In this document: one piece after another, positions 1 to 11,642 of the stretch
How positions within the stretch are numbered: position 1 is the first letter of the stretch
How the letters are laid out: each line of letters starts with the position of its first letter
NCBI GenBank assembly: GCA_002205965.3
Contig: NADL03000623.1
Location: 744,001-808,000, forward strand
Direction of reading: 5' to 3'
DNA: 64,000 nucleotides
Source: Kappaphycus alvarezii
Lineage: Eukaryota > Rhodophyta > Florideophyceae > Gigartinales > Solieriaceae
Made by a program: the position numbers and the translations under genes
Notes under the pieces: generated by a model
Database searches by the model: none
What the model saw: only the letters and a program-made list of their open reading frames with translations
Told to the model about the DNA's origin: nothing

Positions 1-2
1 GA

Positions 3-1984
3 CTAAAGTTGTCCAAATGCTCTTTTGGTGTCCGACGATCCGAAATACTCGGCTGTGTCGTAGACAAGGACGGTCTGAGGTCCTCGGAAAAGCACATAAA
101 GGCTATTCGTGATCTTGTCGAGCCGGCGTCAGGATACGAATTGATGAGATTTCTTGGTTTGGTGAGCTTTTCTGATGCTTTTGTCGACCATTTCGCGGAC
201 AAAGCCGCCCCTCTCTACGAAGTATTACAGAGGACCGGGTTCACCAAGAAACGAAGAAATGGGGACCGGCTAGCTATACTATATTGGACATGCAAATGGG
301 GACCGTCACAGCAGAAGGCGTGGAGGGAGTTGAAAGAAGCCCTGAGCGACCCCAAGGTCCTGGCATCACCGATTGGCGGGGCCAAAAAAAGGATAATGAC
401 CGATGCCAGCGCATACGGACTAGGCAGAGTGCTTCTTTAGTCAGATAAGAGGGGTCAGTGGCGTCTCATTTTGTTTTCCAGCAGAGTTCTGAGGAATTAG
501 GAGAGGAACTATGCACCAACGGAAAAAGAATGTCGGGCCATCGTGTATGCCCTGCAGAAGTGGCGCCACTATCTTCATGGGGAGTCCTACACAATTTCAA
601 CGGACCAACTTTCTCTGAAGTGGTTATTAAACCTGAAAGAACCTCGCGAGAAGTTGGCTAGATGGGTGATCGCAATTTAGGATTTCGACTTCAAGATCGA
701 GCATCGCAACGGACTAGAGCTAGTGGTACTAGATACACTTATCCGCGACGCAGTTCCAAAGATCTTATGCCAACGATGCTATGGGGAGATAGAATCCAAG
801 AGCTTGCAGCAGGCTACGGAAGAAGCCGAAATAGAGACAATCTCGCGACTAGTAGAAGGGTCTCCGGTGGTAACGTCAGGCGGGGATCAAGATATTTATC
901 CACCAAGTCACCAGAAAATACGAGAGGAGCGAATCGCGGAGTTCGGAGATCTTAATGCATACGGAAAAACCAGCAATAAGATCGCCGTGGATGAAGACGG
1001 TGTCTTTCCATATTTAGGTAGAGATGAGCTTCCTGTAGTACTACCCAAGTCATTGGTAGAGGATGTTCTGAAATGGGTACATGGGTCAAAAGTCCATGGT
1101 CAAGATGTGACATCGTTTGTGAAGAACTGTTTGCAGTGCAACGTGGACAGGGAGCGCCAGCCGTCAAGGCAGGCCCCTTGGAATTGGTTCACCCTAAGCG
1201 AAGATTCCAACAGCTTTCGACATCCAGAACATTACACCAAGAACATCGAGTGGGAACATAAAAGTGTTGGCTATTGTCGATTTCTTCAAGAATTTCGTTC
1301 GAGCAAAGGCTATCCTAGATGAACGGACCGAGATGATAGCACAAATTCTCATCGATGAATGGATCTTGATATTTGGCCCTATTGAAACTTTTTTGTCGGA
1401 TGCAGGACTAAATATTATCGTATCGGTGGTTAGACATCTCACTGAAGTCCTGGGTATCGTCAGAATACAGTCGTATCCGTTTCATCCGCAGGCGAATGGA
1501 ACCGTAGAAAGATAGAACCGTACTCTCGGTAGGGACCTATTTTGTTTTATGGCCGCCGGAACGGGGGACTGGGGTGATCACGTCACCATGGCTTGCTTCA
1601 GATATAACACTGGTTTGTGTGTGGCCACGAGTATGACCCGTACAAGGCTATTTTTGGAACAGAATCCTTTCAAGCATGGGACGAGGTGGACGTGGCTTGT
1701 TTTGACAGTGAATCGGAAAGTATTTCTCGACAAATGGAACTCCTCCACTGGCAACTATATTCGCGAGGTAGAATAGCAAGATCCAATGCCAAGAAGGAGT
1801 ACGACAAGAGAGTTAATCCGATCGAGCTTGCAGAAGGTGATCGTTTCCTGCTGTGGTTGACTGAATTAAGCAAGTCAGAGGATAACAAAGTCGTCAAGCG
1901 TTAGATAGGACCGTATAAGGTGAAGCAAAAGCTGGGCAAGGTCCAGTACCTAATCGAATCAGAAATAGGCGAAAAGAGAGCCTG
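3..1984 (+). pseudogene. Ty3/gypsy pol, 3' half (RT end, RNase H, integrase)
   Basis: The fragment encodes the end of reverse transcriptase, RNase H and integrase of a Ty3/gypsy retrotransposon, cut by the window edge. One frame runs from 9 to about 1250 with in-frame stops at 438, 498 and 678. It gives the RT connection (RFLGLVSFSDAFV), the RNase H start (MTDASAYGLG) and RNase H core (YAPTEKECRAIVYAL, STDQLSLKWLL). The integrase zinc-finger cysteines (CLQC) follow near 1130. A frame change near 1250 moves to the frame holding the integrase core, with D at 1279, D at 1399 (SDAGLN) and E at 1507 (NGTVER), and a stop at 1513. Another shift near 1620 leads to the C-terminal part (DPYKAIFGTESF ... 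GPYKVKQKLG). RT-RNaseH-IN order identifies Ty3/gypsy. At least three stops and two shifts make it non-functional. Confidence 0.92.
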
Positions 1985-2894
1985 ATCGCATGCTAACAGG
2001 CTATGAAGGATTGGAAGCGGTGTAGTGGAGACAGAGGACCCGATAGATGGCTTGTTCCCCGATTCTTTGAGTATCTTCAAGAAAAGATCCAAAACAGATA
2101 TGAGAACCAACGACAGAACGAGAAAAATGGAACGGCACTTGAAGGTACAACTCTCCGGCAGGAGATACCCAGGATGGACCCCGGAGAGCGAGCTACCGGA
2201 GGTCTTGGTTTGGTTGTACAGCGAGAGAGAGAAGAAGGCATCGGGTCAACACGACATTCAAGAACGGACGGACTCCTATAGGGAGGACACTATGGCGACT
2301 GCGAAGACTTGGGGGGAGTCGGACCCTAGGCCCCTACAGACCCTGCAGGAGGGACGCGATTTCATAGCTAACCACGTTATGCAGGAATCATGACGGACCA
2401 GGTTACCTCTCATAACCGCGAGGATCCCTAAGTGTCGGACACCTGACTCCCAGCATGACCCCCTGGGTAGGACGTGATTTCAGCTACCTGCCTCACCCCT
2501 GCACGCACGGGAAGGGTGCACATAATCCCTACGGGACGTCCTAAGGAGACTACTAGCGGCAAGCCGTTTTTACCTTTTTAAAGTCAAGCCAATCTCTAGC
2601 AGGAAAGTGCGCGGCCAGTTTCAGGCAACGCAGGGACTGCAATCCGCGACACCCTGTCTGCCAGAAGTGCTCGCTTGCACTCACAGTTATCCGCCCCGCA
2701 GGGCCGGTAGAGGCAGCACGGCAGTACATCTGGCATTAGTTCAAGTCGCCAGGCGCGCGTTCCCGATAAAACTGCATCAACCGCTCACCGTCCAAGCCTT
2801 GCTGAAGCTGATGGTATGGAAGTACCGACACGAGGCGGGTGGGTGCCACATGTGATGGAGGACGCCTGAGGTATGCTCGCAGTGGCCACAGTTA
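1985..2894 (+). other. Gypsy 3' tail and untranslated sequence
   Basis: After the integrase C-terminus a frame of about 120 codons (2025-2393) continues with charged sequence (GRRYPGWTPESELPEV) and could be the last part of the gypsy polyprotein. A purine-rich stretch near 2312-2322 would be a reasonable polypurine tract, which would place an LTR start close to 2323. I found no second LTR copy to prove it. The remainder is GC-rich, without a recognisable gene. Confidence 0.35.
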
Positions 2895-2986
2895 CCGGGC
2901 CTCAATGGTTACTATACCCGGGCCTCAATGGTTACTGTACCCGGGCCTCGATGGTTACTGTACCAGCGCCTCCATGGGTGCTGAAC
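2895..2986. repeat. 23-bp minisatellite, three clean units and one degenerate
   Basis: Three consecutive 23-bp units start at 2895, 2918 and 2941, beginning CCGGGCCTC and ending TTACTGTAC or TTACTATAC, with only single-base differences. A fourth, degenerate unit follows to about 2986. The array lies just outside the 3' end of LINE-A. Confidence 0.9.
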
Positions 2987-3102
2987 GGTGGGCCACTGTA
3001 AGGGGTGTCACTGTAAGATATTTCTCTCGATTCATAAAGTTTCGTCGCTCCACGCACTGCGGAAGTAGAAAGCAAACTCGGCGTCTCAAGTACAGGTTCG
3101 AA

Positions 3103-6100
3103 TTACTTTACCACAGACATATGCAGGTGCAACATGCAGTCTTGAATACCCCACTGTAACAAACCTAAAAACAATTAGGTTTGAATAGGGTAGCTAAACT
3201 CTGCATGTTGTGGGGCGCGACATAATACAGACGCCGCACACGTGGACAAAATTGCATAACTAAGCTGCTGATAAAGCCGAGTCTTCACTCCTCCCGCCGA
3301 GCATGCGCTGCGGGTTGCGACAGCGGCCGCGTATTCGTCGATTACCTTGGACGTCGTCGCGGACGGCGATCCAAGTGAGTCGAAGGCTAGCGGCACAAAC
3401 TTCCATCCCAGTTGTGATCGTCCTGGGAGGGCTTCACCGGGGATGGCTGCTACTTTGCTGGCAAGCTCCCTATTTTTCCGTCTTTCCGCTGCATTGGCAA
3501 CGGCGCGCGCCTCACGCGCTCCAATGGACATGAACCCCTCTTGGAATGGCGATGTTACCGTGACGTCGTACGCCACCGGGAGGGGCGGCAAGGTGTTGAT
3601 CTCTTCCGATCTCGGGTACACTAGAATGTCGGCAGGCCGTGCATTCAGTCCGGGAAGTAAGTATTTCACCTCATATTGGACGCCGACTCCTGCTTTGAAC
3701 AGTTGTCGGCCAAATACCTTCACCACGGTATTGTGCCGGTTAGTCCATCCCAGGCCTTTTTTGCAAAAATCCGCGGCATGGTCACCTCGGTTGTCCATGG
3801 GCCTGTTGCACTCCGCGCATTGCAGCGGCACAGTGTCGTCAAACACGTGAACTCCCAGGTGGCGGCGTAGCATCACTGACCACATCTTATTATAGGTCCG
3901 GCCGACCACAGACGGATGTGCGGTGAGAAAGGCTGCAGCAGGCGTCTCTAAGTATGCCTGGCGGCGGATCCTTCGCCGAATATCAGCTTCCGTTTGCAGC
4001 GTAGTGCTTGGGTACCTCTCCCATTCGTCTTCTTTCCAGAACACCTTTGCTGCCGACTTGCACCAGGCTCGATATAAAATACTGTGTGTATTATCGGGCT
4101 TGTTTGCAAGATTGGCCGCTGTCAGCGTTTCTGGGAGACCACCGTGTCCGTCGGAGAAGCTTGGGTGGAGTCGTCGGACAAACTCGAGAAGGTGGGTATC
4201 AGCATGTGCATAGCTTTGTGCACGATGGTGCGCTACGCTAGGATCATCGGGGCATGTCAGTTGTTCGGAGTCGATGACGCTGGCCGCATACGACGCTAGA
4301 TTCAGCGTTGCCACGGGTGTGAATCCGTGGCCTCCGAGGCGCAGCGGAAGAGCCACTTGCTGACGGACCGCACTTGTCATCGGCACGTTGTTTGACCGCG
4401 AGTAATATTCCATCTGTTCTTGGTCAAATCTCATTGCCAGGACGCTTGTTGCACTCGGCGGTGTTAGCTTCATCACATGATGTAGCTTGCATGCCGAGGC
4501 ACAAACGCGGTGGAGGTGGAACCGGATGCGAGCATCCCCAATCCCATCGATCAGCGATAGCGTGTTTTAGCATCCTGCAATTTTTTCATTGAGAAAGTTC
4601 TCCATGAATTCAGGCGAACCGATCGGGGCGCCGAGGAGGTCAGTGCCGTGATTTGAGAAGTTTCATTTGGAAAGCGGTGCAGTAGGGGTGTCTCAGTGGC
4701 AGGGTGGCGCGGCCAGAATAGGCGTGTCTTCGCCGGGTTTACATACAGGCCATGATCAGGTCCTTAGACCTCAGGATCTCGACAGCCTTGTCGAGCTCAG
4801 TGTGATTGCCTACCAGGGTGCAGTCATCCGCATACCATCTGTGTAAATGGAGTTGGGTCTGATCGGAGATTTCTCTTGCCACTGGGTGTATGACAAGGGA
4901 GAACATCAACATACTTGCTGGGTCCCCTTGTTGCATCCCTTCTTGGCTGGGGATGTCTTGTGTCGATGCCGCAGGCAAGATTACGGACGGCATTTGACGG
5001 GCATACACCATGTTCAGAAAACGGCATAACGACGGCACTTTGGTCGGCAGGAGGTCGATCATTTTCTGTCTCGAAAAGCGGTTGAACGCATTATGTGCAT
5101 CCACTGAAACCAGCGCGTAGTCCTCATCTTCACCTTGGGTGGAGACCAGTCTTCGGGCTTCGTGTACGATAGAATCCAGTCCACAGTGCACTCCGTTGGC
5201 CACCTGTAGTGGAGCGAGGTATTCCCTCGTGTCTTCCAATGCCTGGGGTAAGAGTACTTTCGTCCCAGTCGCCGCAAGGCCGTCCCAATTGCAATGGGGC
5301 GGATCTTGTCTGGCCGGGGTTGGATCGGCAACAGTGTCGCAGAGGAGATAAGGGGGATTGTCTCATTTGGGAGGTCTCCATGAGCTAGTCTCGACACAAC
5401 AGCTGTTAGTACCGAGATACCCGTCACCCCAGCTTCAGGGCTCACCCGTGTGTTGGCCAGCAGGTGCAGGAGTCGCGGTGACATTCTGTCGGGGCCAGGT
5501 GCGGAGTTAGGGTTCAGGCGTCGGACCGCGCGTAGAACCGTTTCCTCCAAAATGTCCGCCGGGAGCGGCAAGTCTCTCGCTTCTATGGCTCTCACCGGAG
5601 ACTGCGGTGCTGGGTGCAGTTTTCGCAGGCTTTCGATGACTTGCGGGTCACGCACATCAGCAATGTGCGACTGGTGCAGAGTGCGCATTGCACGCCCATA
5701 TTGCGCATCTGCAGCAAGATGGGCTGCCCTGCGGAATTTTGCTTCGCGCATTGCGTTGTTCTGTTCAGGACGTGGTCGGACCACTCGTTCTTCTTTGACG
5801 TGGTGTGCTTGAATCGCCTCTGTCCACAAATCGGCCCATTCACCTGCAGAAGCGCGGCGTATTCGCTCGCGGAGTGCTTGGCTTTGTCTTGTCTTGGATT
5901 GCCACCTGGCTTCCCCGCGCATTAACCGTCGTAAGACTGCAGTAGGAAGTAGGTGAATCCTGAGGAAGGCAGAGTGGACGACATCGGGATTTCGAGCATT
6001 GGCTGCGGCGCGAAAAAGTGAGATCAGTAAGATCGCGAGGCTATGCAAGCAGGTCCCGGGGATGCGGTCAAAGTTGTCAGAAGGCCGCAGCGGGCTGTGC

Positions 6101-7510
6101 AGCGCATCATATACTGACGGAAGGAGTAGATTCAACGGGGAGCTCTCTCCAAGTACAACGACAACGGCAGCACATGCAGTGGTTTGGGAAGAGTTCGCTG
6201 ATGCCGGGCCAGACTCCGATGCCGGGCCAGACTGGACATTAACGCGAAGGACTTCTGGCATACGATGCAAATATGCTTCGTTGGGGGTTTGTGTATGCGT
6301 TCTCCGGTGCCAGGTGAGATTGTATCGAGTTCCAATGCCTTTCGACAGTGGCACTGGTGACCGTGCTTCTTCAAATGCAGCGTTTCAATGTGCATCTTCA
6401 TGTGAGGCTTTGGCCCGAACTTTTGGTCGCGCAATGTGCACGTCCGTTTCTTCGCGCCACGATTCGTAGTGGCAATGGGTCGTTTGGGAGAATCTACTCG
6501 ATTGAAAGCCGCTGGACGATCTTGACAATGGTAGCCTCGTCGTGCGTGGTGCGTTGACGACAATGGCACCTTCAGAATGTACCACCACGGGAATACACTC
6601 CTCCAAATCGGGCAGGATTATCCGTGCAGCGTCACTACAGAGGGGGAGGATTCCCCTCCAGGCGTCCCGGGCGTCACGCCCGCGTTAATAAGTAACGATG
6701 TGGATGGCGGTTGGGATGTACAAACTGGCGTTGGGGGGCTAATAGCCACAGCGGAAAGAGTGGAATGCGGGCGAGATCTGTCCATCATGAGTCGCAGCAG
6801 AAATTGGCTTCGCCTTCGAATGGGTGGAATCCGCGAAGCACATTGCAGTAGACGAGGGACCTCCACGATACGCTTTATCCAACTGATTCAAAAGGAGTTC
6901 TGGTTGTTGACCCCCTTCCCTGCTTGTATTTCGTCCCAAACAGGATGAGACTGACCGTCAGCAGAGTTCCGCCCTAACCTGACATCGGAAACGCCGGAAC
7001 CGATGACGTCCCTTGTATCATAACCTGAGGGTAGGGCATTGCTTCGGGCGGCGCTCCGTATGGCTGGGGAGCCAATAGTTGCTGTACTTGTAGCGGAAAG
7101 GGTGGGGGATTGTTCGGCAACAATGCCGGTGTGTGCTGATGCAACAATGCCAATGAGTGCTGATTGAACAAGCAGTGCGGAGCGATCGGGGATGGATCCC
7201 CGATGGGATGGAACCATAACTTGCCTCTCAATTGCTCGTTGCGATTGAGCGAGATGGGCATGGCAATATTGGCACCCGTATTCAACCGATCCTGCTCGGC
7301 ATCCGGAAAAAATTGAATCAAGGACTGAAGGGACCTGGAGATTCGGGATTTGGTCATAGGGAAAGGTCGGCGAAACGAGTGCGGCTTGTATATCCTGAGG
7401 TCCGCTCGACAGCCTGGCCAGATTCATAAGGTCATCCGCAGCATCGACATCATCGGTATGCTGAGAAGTTGGTGATATAACCCAGGCAGTAGCCCGAGTG
7501 ACTTGCATTT
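3103..7510 (-). mobile_element. LINE-A: non-LTR retrotransposon with restriction-like endonuclease
   Basis: A non-LTR element on the minus strand. The 3' terminus is placed at about 3103 because a second copy at 50297-50676 starts its homology at the equivalent base and the flanks differ. The element has N-terminal C2H2 fingers, a central reverse transcriptase and a C-terminal CCHC plus PD-(D/E)XK-like domain. This is the architecture of early-branching, restriction-like-endonuclease LINEs (R2/NeSL/CRE-like). The 5' boundary is uncertain. The RT gene begins near 6569, and upstream Pro/Gln-rich sequence may also belong to it. Confidence 0.8.
3175..6569 (-). pseudogene. LINE-A polyprotein (zinc fingers, RT, restriction-like endonuclease)
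   Basis: Read from 6569 downwards. Near 6350-6500 are degenerate C2H2 fingers, one with the full C-x2-C-x12-H-x5-H spacing (CIVCQKSF...RHRSLARH). The RT N-terminal part follows (6354-5260, with APGPDRMSPRLLHL and IRPIAIGTALRR). A one-base shift near 5260 leads to the RT core at 5239-4739, with the motif VSVDAHNAFNR, the MQQGDPASML box and the catalytic box WYADDCTLVG. A further shift near 4750, and others between 4740 and 4476, lead to the thumb and a 433-codon open frame (4476-3175). That frame carries CAEC...GDHAADFC (CCHC) then RPADILVYP and YDVTVTSP, the signature of the restriction-like endonuclease. LINE-C aligns along the whole length. A 72-nt 3' UTR follows the stop. Confidence 0.88.
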
Positions 7511-8244
7511 AGCAATGGCGGCTGCAGTGATTGATGCGGGGGGAGGCATGGCTCTGCTGTCGAGGGTACGGGACAGAATGTGAAGGTGGAAAGGTTTGGG
7601 TGTTTTACTCTTGGAAGATATATCCGATCTATCCCATGGTTTTCCAGACAACCACAATCGACTCAAAAAGGGTATACCGACACAGTAATGGGGAAGGAAC
7701 TGCGCTCCCTAAAATGCTACCTTCAGGCCAGCCATAAAGCAGGCCGCATTGGACATGACGGCTGCTGCGGCGTGCCTCAGCAATGTGAAGGTTGATGATA
7801 AGGCGGAAGGTGAAGTTGAGGCAGATATAAGAGCTGCACGGGCTGCCCCGGGACGTGTTGGGAATTCACCTTGGCAGCGGATTGGGACACTGAGGGGGAT
7901 TGAGCGTTGTGAGTGGATTGGTTACCTGGAGATGCAGAGCAATAGGTCTGCTGTTGAAGCTGGGCAGTTTGAGACGGAAGCGAAATGTGGCGGTCAATAT
8001 ACTGTGGGAGATGGAGCGGAAGCGGTAGATAAGGGCGCTGACGCGGTTGGGCTCGGTTGTGGTGTTGGTGCGGAACTTGGTGCAGCGGAGACGATGGCGG
8101 ATGAGGGACCGCAATTGAGCGCTGGGAACGAAAGGATTGATTGGGATCCGCGGTGGATGAGACTTCAGAGGGGAAAACTTGGTGGTGGTGGTAAATCTTT
8201 ATGGGTTGTACAATGTCGCACAGAGGCGTGCGGAGGGTATTCAT
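6600..8244 (-). pseudogene. Pro/Gln-rich degenerate ORF(s), perhaps LINE-A ORF1
   Basis: Minus-strand open stretches at 7508-6888, 7357-6974 and 8244-7777 read as low-complexity, Pro/Gln/Ser-rich protein with some non-repetitive patches (DLMNLARLSSGPQDIQAAL; LIQFFPDAEQDRLNTGANI) that switch frame. The composition recalls the gag-like ORF1 of non-LTR elements, and the position directly 5' of the LINE-A RT gene fits. No zinc knuckle or other domain is visible, so the assignment is an inference. The region could also be the 5' end of the element whose 3' end is LINE-B. Confidence 0.35.
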
Positions 8245-8251
8245 AAATTAA

Positions 8252-9470
8252 CTACGGATGCGGGCGGCGGGTAGAAACTTGTCGCGCCTGCATTATTTGG
8301 AGACTAAATGCAAAACAAGTAACGAAGTCGCGGAGTTCCTGATAAGAGGAGGAACCGCGACTGGAAGCAGCGAAGGAAGCAAGGCGGCGGAAAAAACCCT
8401 TGCCGTCGTCGCCCAAGGCGCCATAGATATCAATCCCGACGGGGCAGAGGAGGATATCGTTTTGGTTACAGTAAGTGCCGTAATGACGATGTTTCTCGCG
8501 CTCTGCGAGTGTTGCGGCAGCCCCTGCTGTAACCGTACTTGGCGAAATGTGGCGGCGTGCGGAGGGGTGGGCAACAGTAACGTCGACGGCGATATCGGTA
8601 CTGTGAAGCCCGTCTGCAGCGGGTATATAAATGTCCATTCGTAGCGCGGGGGACTCCGAATGCCCAGATGAGTTGGGAACCTGGTAGAGGAGCGGATGTT
8701 CGACGAGGGCGACGATCCCAACTTCCTTGCAGTAGCGGACAAGAACGTTGCGGAGGATGTGATGAAGACGAGTCATTCCGTCTTCGTATTTGCAGGTCAA
8801 CGCGTGTTGTCCACTTGGATCTAAGACGGGTGCGATGTCGGCCGAGCGGCGGGAGCAAACCGGACAGCGAGTAGATCCAGGGAATAGCGCGATGCCGAGA
8901 CGTAGAGCCAGAGCGACTTTCCACGTAAAAGAGGACATGCACGTACCCCGGTGGGGGTGAGGAAGCGAAGAGAAAACAGACGAGGCGGAGGATGTGCGCA
9001 CGGAGAGGAGCCGTGCTCGGTCGTGGACTGCTGCAGACAAGAACCTGTCAGACGTCGATAGCATGTGTTCAGTTGTGATCGCAGACTGGAGCCTTTCGCC
9101 GAGGACCGGCGATGAACAACGCTCGAAAAGGGCCGTAGCTGTAAGCGACGAAGACAGCTGCGGGTGGCGGGAGGATAAGAGCGAGATGGCGGACCGAGGG
9201 ATCTCTTCCAATTGGCGGTCTTGGGAAAGAGTGAGCAGGTCGGAGATAAGTCTAAAAGAATCAATTACAGATGCTGCGTAAGCAGCCTCCGTAAGTTTGC
9301 AGGAGACCTAGACCGCCCATGGAGAAGTGGAGAGAGGCTTGGAGCCAGGCTTACTCTGGACAGGGCAGCTGCAATTGGTGGAACGCTTCCCTCTGCTCTG
9401 ATCGAAGCTAGCGGCGAGTACCGCAGATTGAGTGGAACTTTGGGTGCTTTAATGATTGAAAAATAGGGTC
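8252..9470 (-). pseudogene. LINE-B: 3' end of a second non-LTR family (RT thumb and endonuclease)
   Basis: A 319-codon frame (9211-8252, minus) contains CPVCSRR, GQHALTC and RLHHILRN, then RMDIYIP and AVDVTVAHPS. These are the CCHC-type knuckle and PD-(D/E)XK-like elements seen in the restriction-like endonuclease of LINE-A and LINE-C, but the surrounding sequence is so different that this is another family. Upstream, after a frame change near 9211-9290, the RT thumb motif QASLHFSMGGLGLL is encoded at about 9289-9362. Nothing of the RT catalytic core is found further upstream, so the copy is 5'-truncated, as is common for LINEs. Confidence 0.72.
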
Positions 9471-9715
9471 GGCTGTAATCGCGGATAACATTGGTATGTG
9501 AAGGTACGGTCTTGTAATGTCACAACCTGCGCGAAGTCCAACACTTACTGATCCTCGTCCTCAATCGAATCTGGCTCTAATGGGTGGGCGACGTCGCTAT
9601 TAACGTCGTCGCCTTCCACAGAATTAGAGTCAGACCAATCCATCCAGCTAACCGGCACCCACAGGCGCTCAGGTCCATACGGACCCTGCAGAGGCAAACC
9701 GGTGGTCGTCTCTAT

Positions 9716-10086
9716 GCTCGTAGTAGCCTCACCCGCGCGCCTAGTGTACGCCTTCCCATAGGCGACTTCGGGGTTGAATGTGATGGGGGCGGCTTCCGAA
9801 GAAGATAAGGGCTTCCCATCATCGAGAGATGATGACCGTGAGGGGTTCGGTAGACATGAGGTGTTGACCGGTGGTTTGTTTGGTGTAGAGGCTGATGGAA
9901 CAGGGCTCAGTTCCAAAAGGGCCGAGTTGTTCGCCGTTTCCGAGCTCGTAATAGTCTCACCCGCGCGCCCAGTATACGCCTGCCCATAGGCGACTTCGGG
10001 TTGAATGTGATAGGGGCGGCTTCCTGAGAAGATAAGGGCTGCTCGTTACTTATTTATGACGGGCGTGAGGGGTTCGGTAGACACGC
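9716..10086. repeat. Direct tandem duplication, period 228 bp
   Basis: The sequence from 9716 to about 9858 recurs at 9944 to about 10086, a shift of exactly 228 bases. Both carry CTCACCCGCGCGCC and GCGACTTCGGG and end in GAGGGGTTCGGTAGACA. Scattered substitutions and small gaps separate them. A minus-strand acidic/Ser-rich frame (9916-9545) crosses the first copy, but I do not recognise it. Confidence 0.85.
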
Positions 10087-10269
10087 AACTTTGACGATGA
10101 TCCTGTTTGATTTAGGGACTGAAAGGGCAAGCTCTGGGTCCGAGAGAATTTCGTCATAGACGATTGGGGGAATTTTTGGGTTATTTTAATGCATGGAAGA
10201 TGTGGTCGGTTATACCCATATAATAAATAATAAAGTTACCACCATAGTTACCACCACACCAACAAAAGT

Positions 10270-11611
10270 TTGAAAGCTTCTTCCTCGACTTCTGCTTCCT
10301 CCGTCTATCCTCCAACAAAATCTACCACGCCCCTCATGCCCCCTCTTTCTTACGCGGCTGTGGCGGCGGTCGCTGCGCCGCCTCAGGTCCCTACCGCTAC
10401 CCTCGTGGAGCTATCCCCCACCGACGTACCGGAACTCTCCACCCTTCTTCCACCCCCACCAACCCGCCGCTTACCCTGGCAGAAGCGGAGATAATCATGG
10501 CCGACCCTACCCTCCGCGCCGACCCCCGCCGTTCCGAGGCCAGACGCCTAGTCTCTTCCGTCGGGCCCATCCAGAATCTGTGCCCACGCACTGGCCTCCT
10601 CCCCACCCCCCGAAAAATGTCATCTCCATTGGCATTTCCCCATCCGTTGACCCCAGCCGTGCGTTCCGCTCATATGACAACGCGCAAAAGGCCCTCCTCG
10701 CTGCGGCGGCTGACGTCGGTCTCGCTATGCCGTCCCACGTCCTCCCTCCGCATTTTGGGCAGTGGACCTACGTCTACATCCCCGAACCGACCCTGCCGCG
10801 GTTCTACCGCATTCTAGCCCAAATGAAATTCTCATTCAAGGACCTCCAGGTGACGACGTCCTCACCGGCCGCCTCACTCCACTGCCTCCCGCCCCATGCG
10901 GCACGTGGCGCCGCTGCATGGCTTGCCCGAGAAATCCGGGCCATCACCAGCACCTCTGTGCGCTCCACGGTCCCACTCGAGACGCGTCGAGCCCTCCGCG
11001 ACGCTCTCGTGGCATCTCGCCAGGCCCTCGAGACCGCCCTCAACGAAAGAAGAGACGCCACCCGTGCCATCCTCACGGCTCCCGACCCAAGCCCCAAGAC
11101 CCCGACCGTCAACACCTCGACCTCCACCGCATCCCAGGCCCCTCCCGTGACCGCCACCCCAGCCGCTCCTTCCCCCGTCCTTCCTCCCGCGTCCCAGGCC
11201 CCCAAACGCCCTTCTGCCACCCCGCCTACATCGTCGCCCGCCATAAGACCTCAAGGCACCCCGTCCGAAGACGAGGATGCAACCCTTAACTCGCCCGGCG
11301 GCTCCCCGTCGGCCACGAAGCGTCGCTGCCCGGCAGCGACCCAACCCGCCGGGCCGGCACAAGAAAAAGGAGTCGACACCCTCATGGTGCCACCCCTCCC
11401 GACTCTCCCGGCAGCACGGCATGAGCGAGGCCCCGACCAACCGTCGGCTGTCCCCGCGGACCCGATCATCCCCCCTCCCGTGACTACCTTGGACTCCGCC
11501 ATGCCGGACGCTCCGCCGGCTGCACTCGACACGAAGGAAGTGCCGACCCCAGAGGATGTATGTGAAATGGCCGTGGCGGTGTCGACCGACCCGCAGGGCC
11601 AATCTGCGTAA
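10270..11611 (+). pseudogene. LINE-C ORF1-like protein, Pro/Ala-rich
   Basis: Three frames in succession carry apparently coding sequence: 10270-10450 (LSYAAVAAVAAPP, STLLPPPPTRR), then 10450-10600 (LAEAEIIMADPTLRADPRR), then a 344-codon frame opening at 10580 and closing at 11611. The last begins with a structured part (RAFRSYDNAQKALLAAAADV, HFGQWTYVYIPEPTLPRFY) and ends in a long Pro/Ser/Ala/Thr-rich disordered tail. No CCHC knuckle is seen. By position, 30 bases 5' of ORF2, it corresponds to ORF1 of non-LTR elements. The 10580 frame lacks an ATG near its start, so the N-terminus must lie in the upstream frames, which are now shifted. Confidence 0.6.
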
Positions 11612-11642
11612 TCGCTCACACACCCCCCCTCAACACATCGCA

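Noticed and set aside
7777-8244. Independent Gln/Pro-rich host protein on the minus strand
   Set aside because: Low-complexity composition, overlapping open frames on both strands and position between two LINEs make a transposon ORF1 relic or chance frame more likely.
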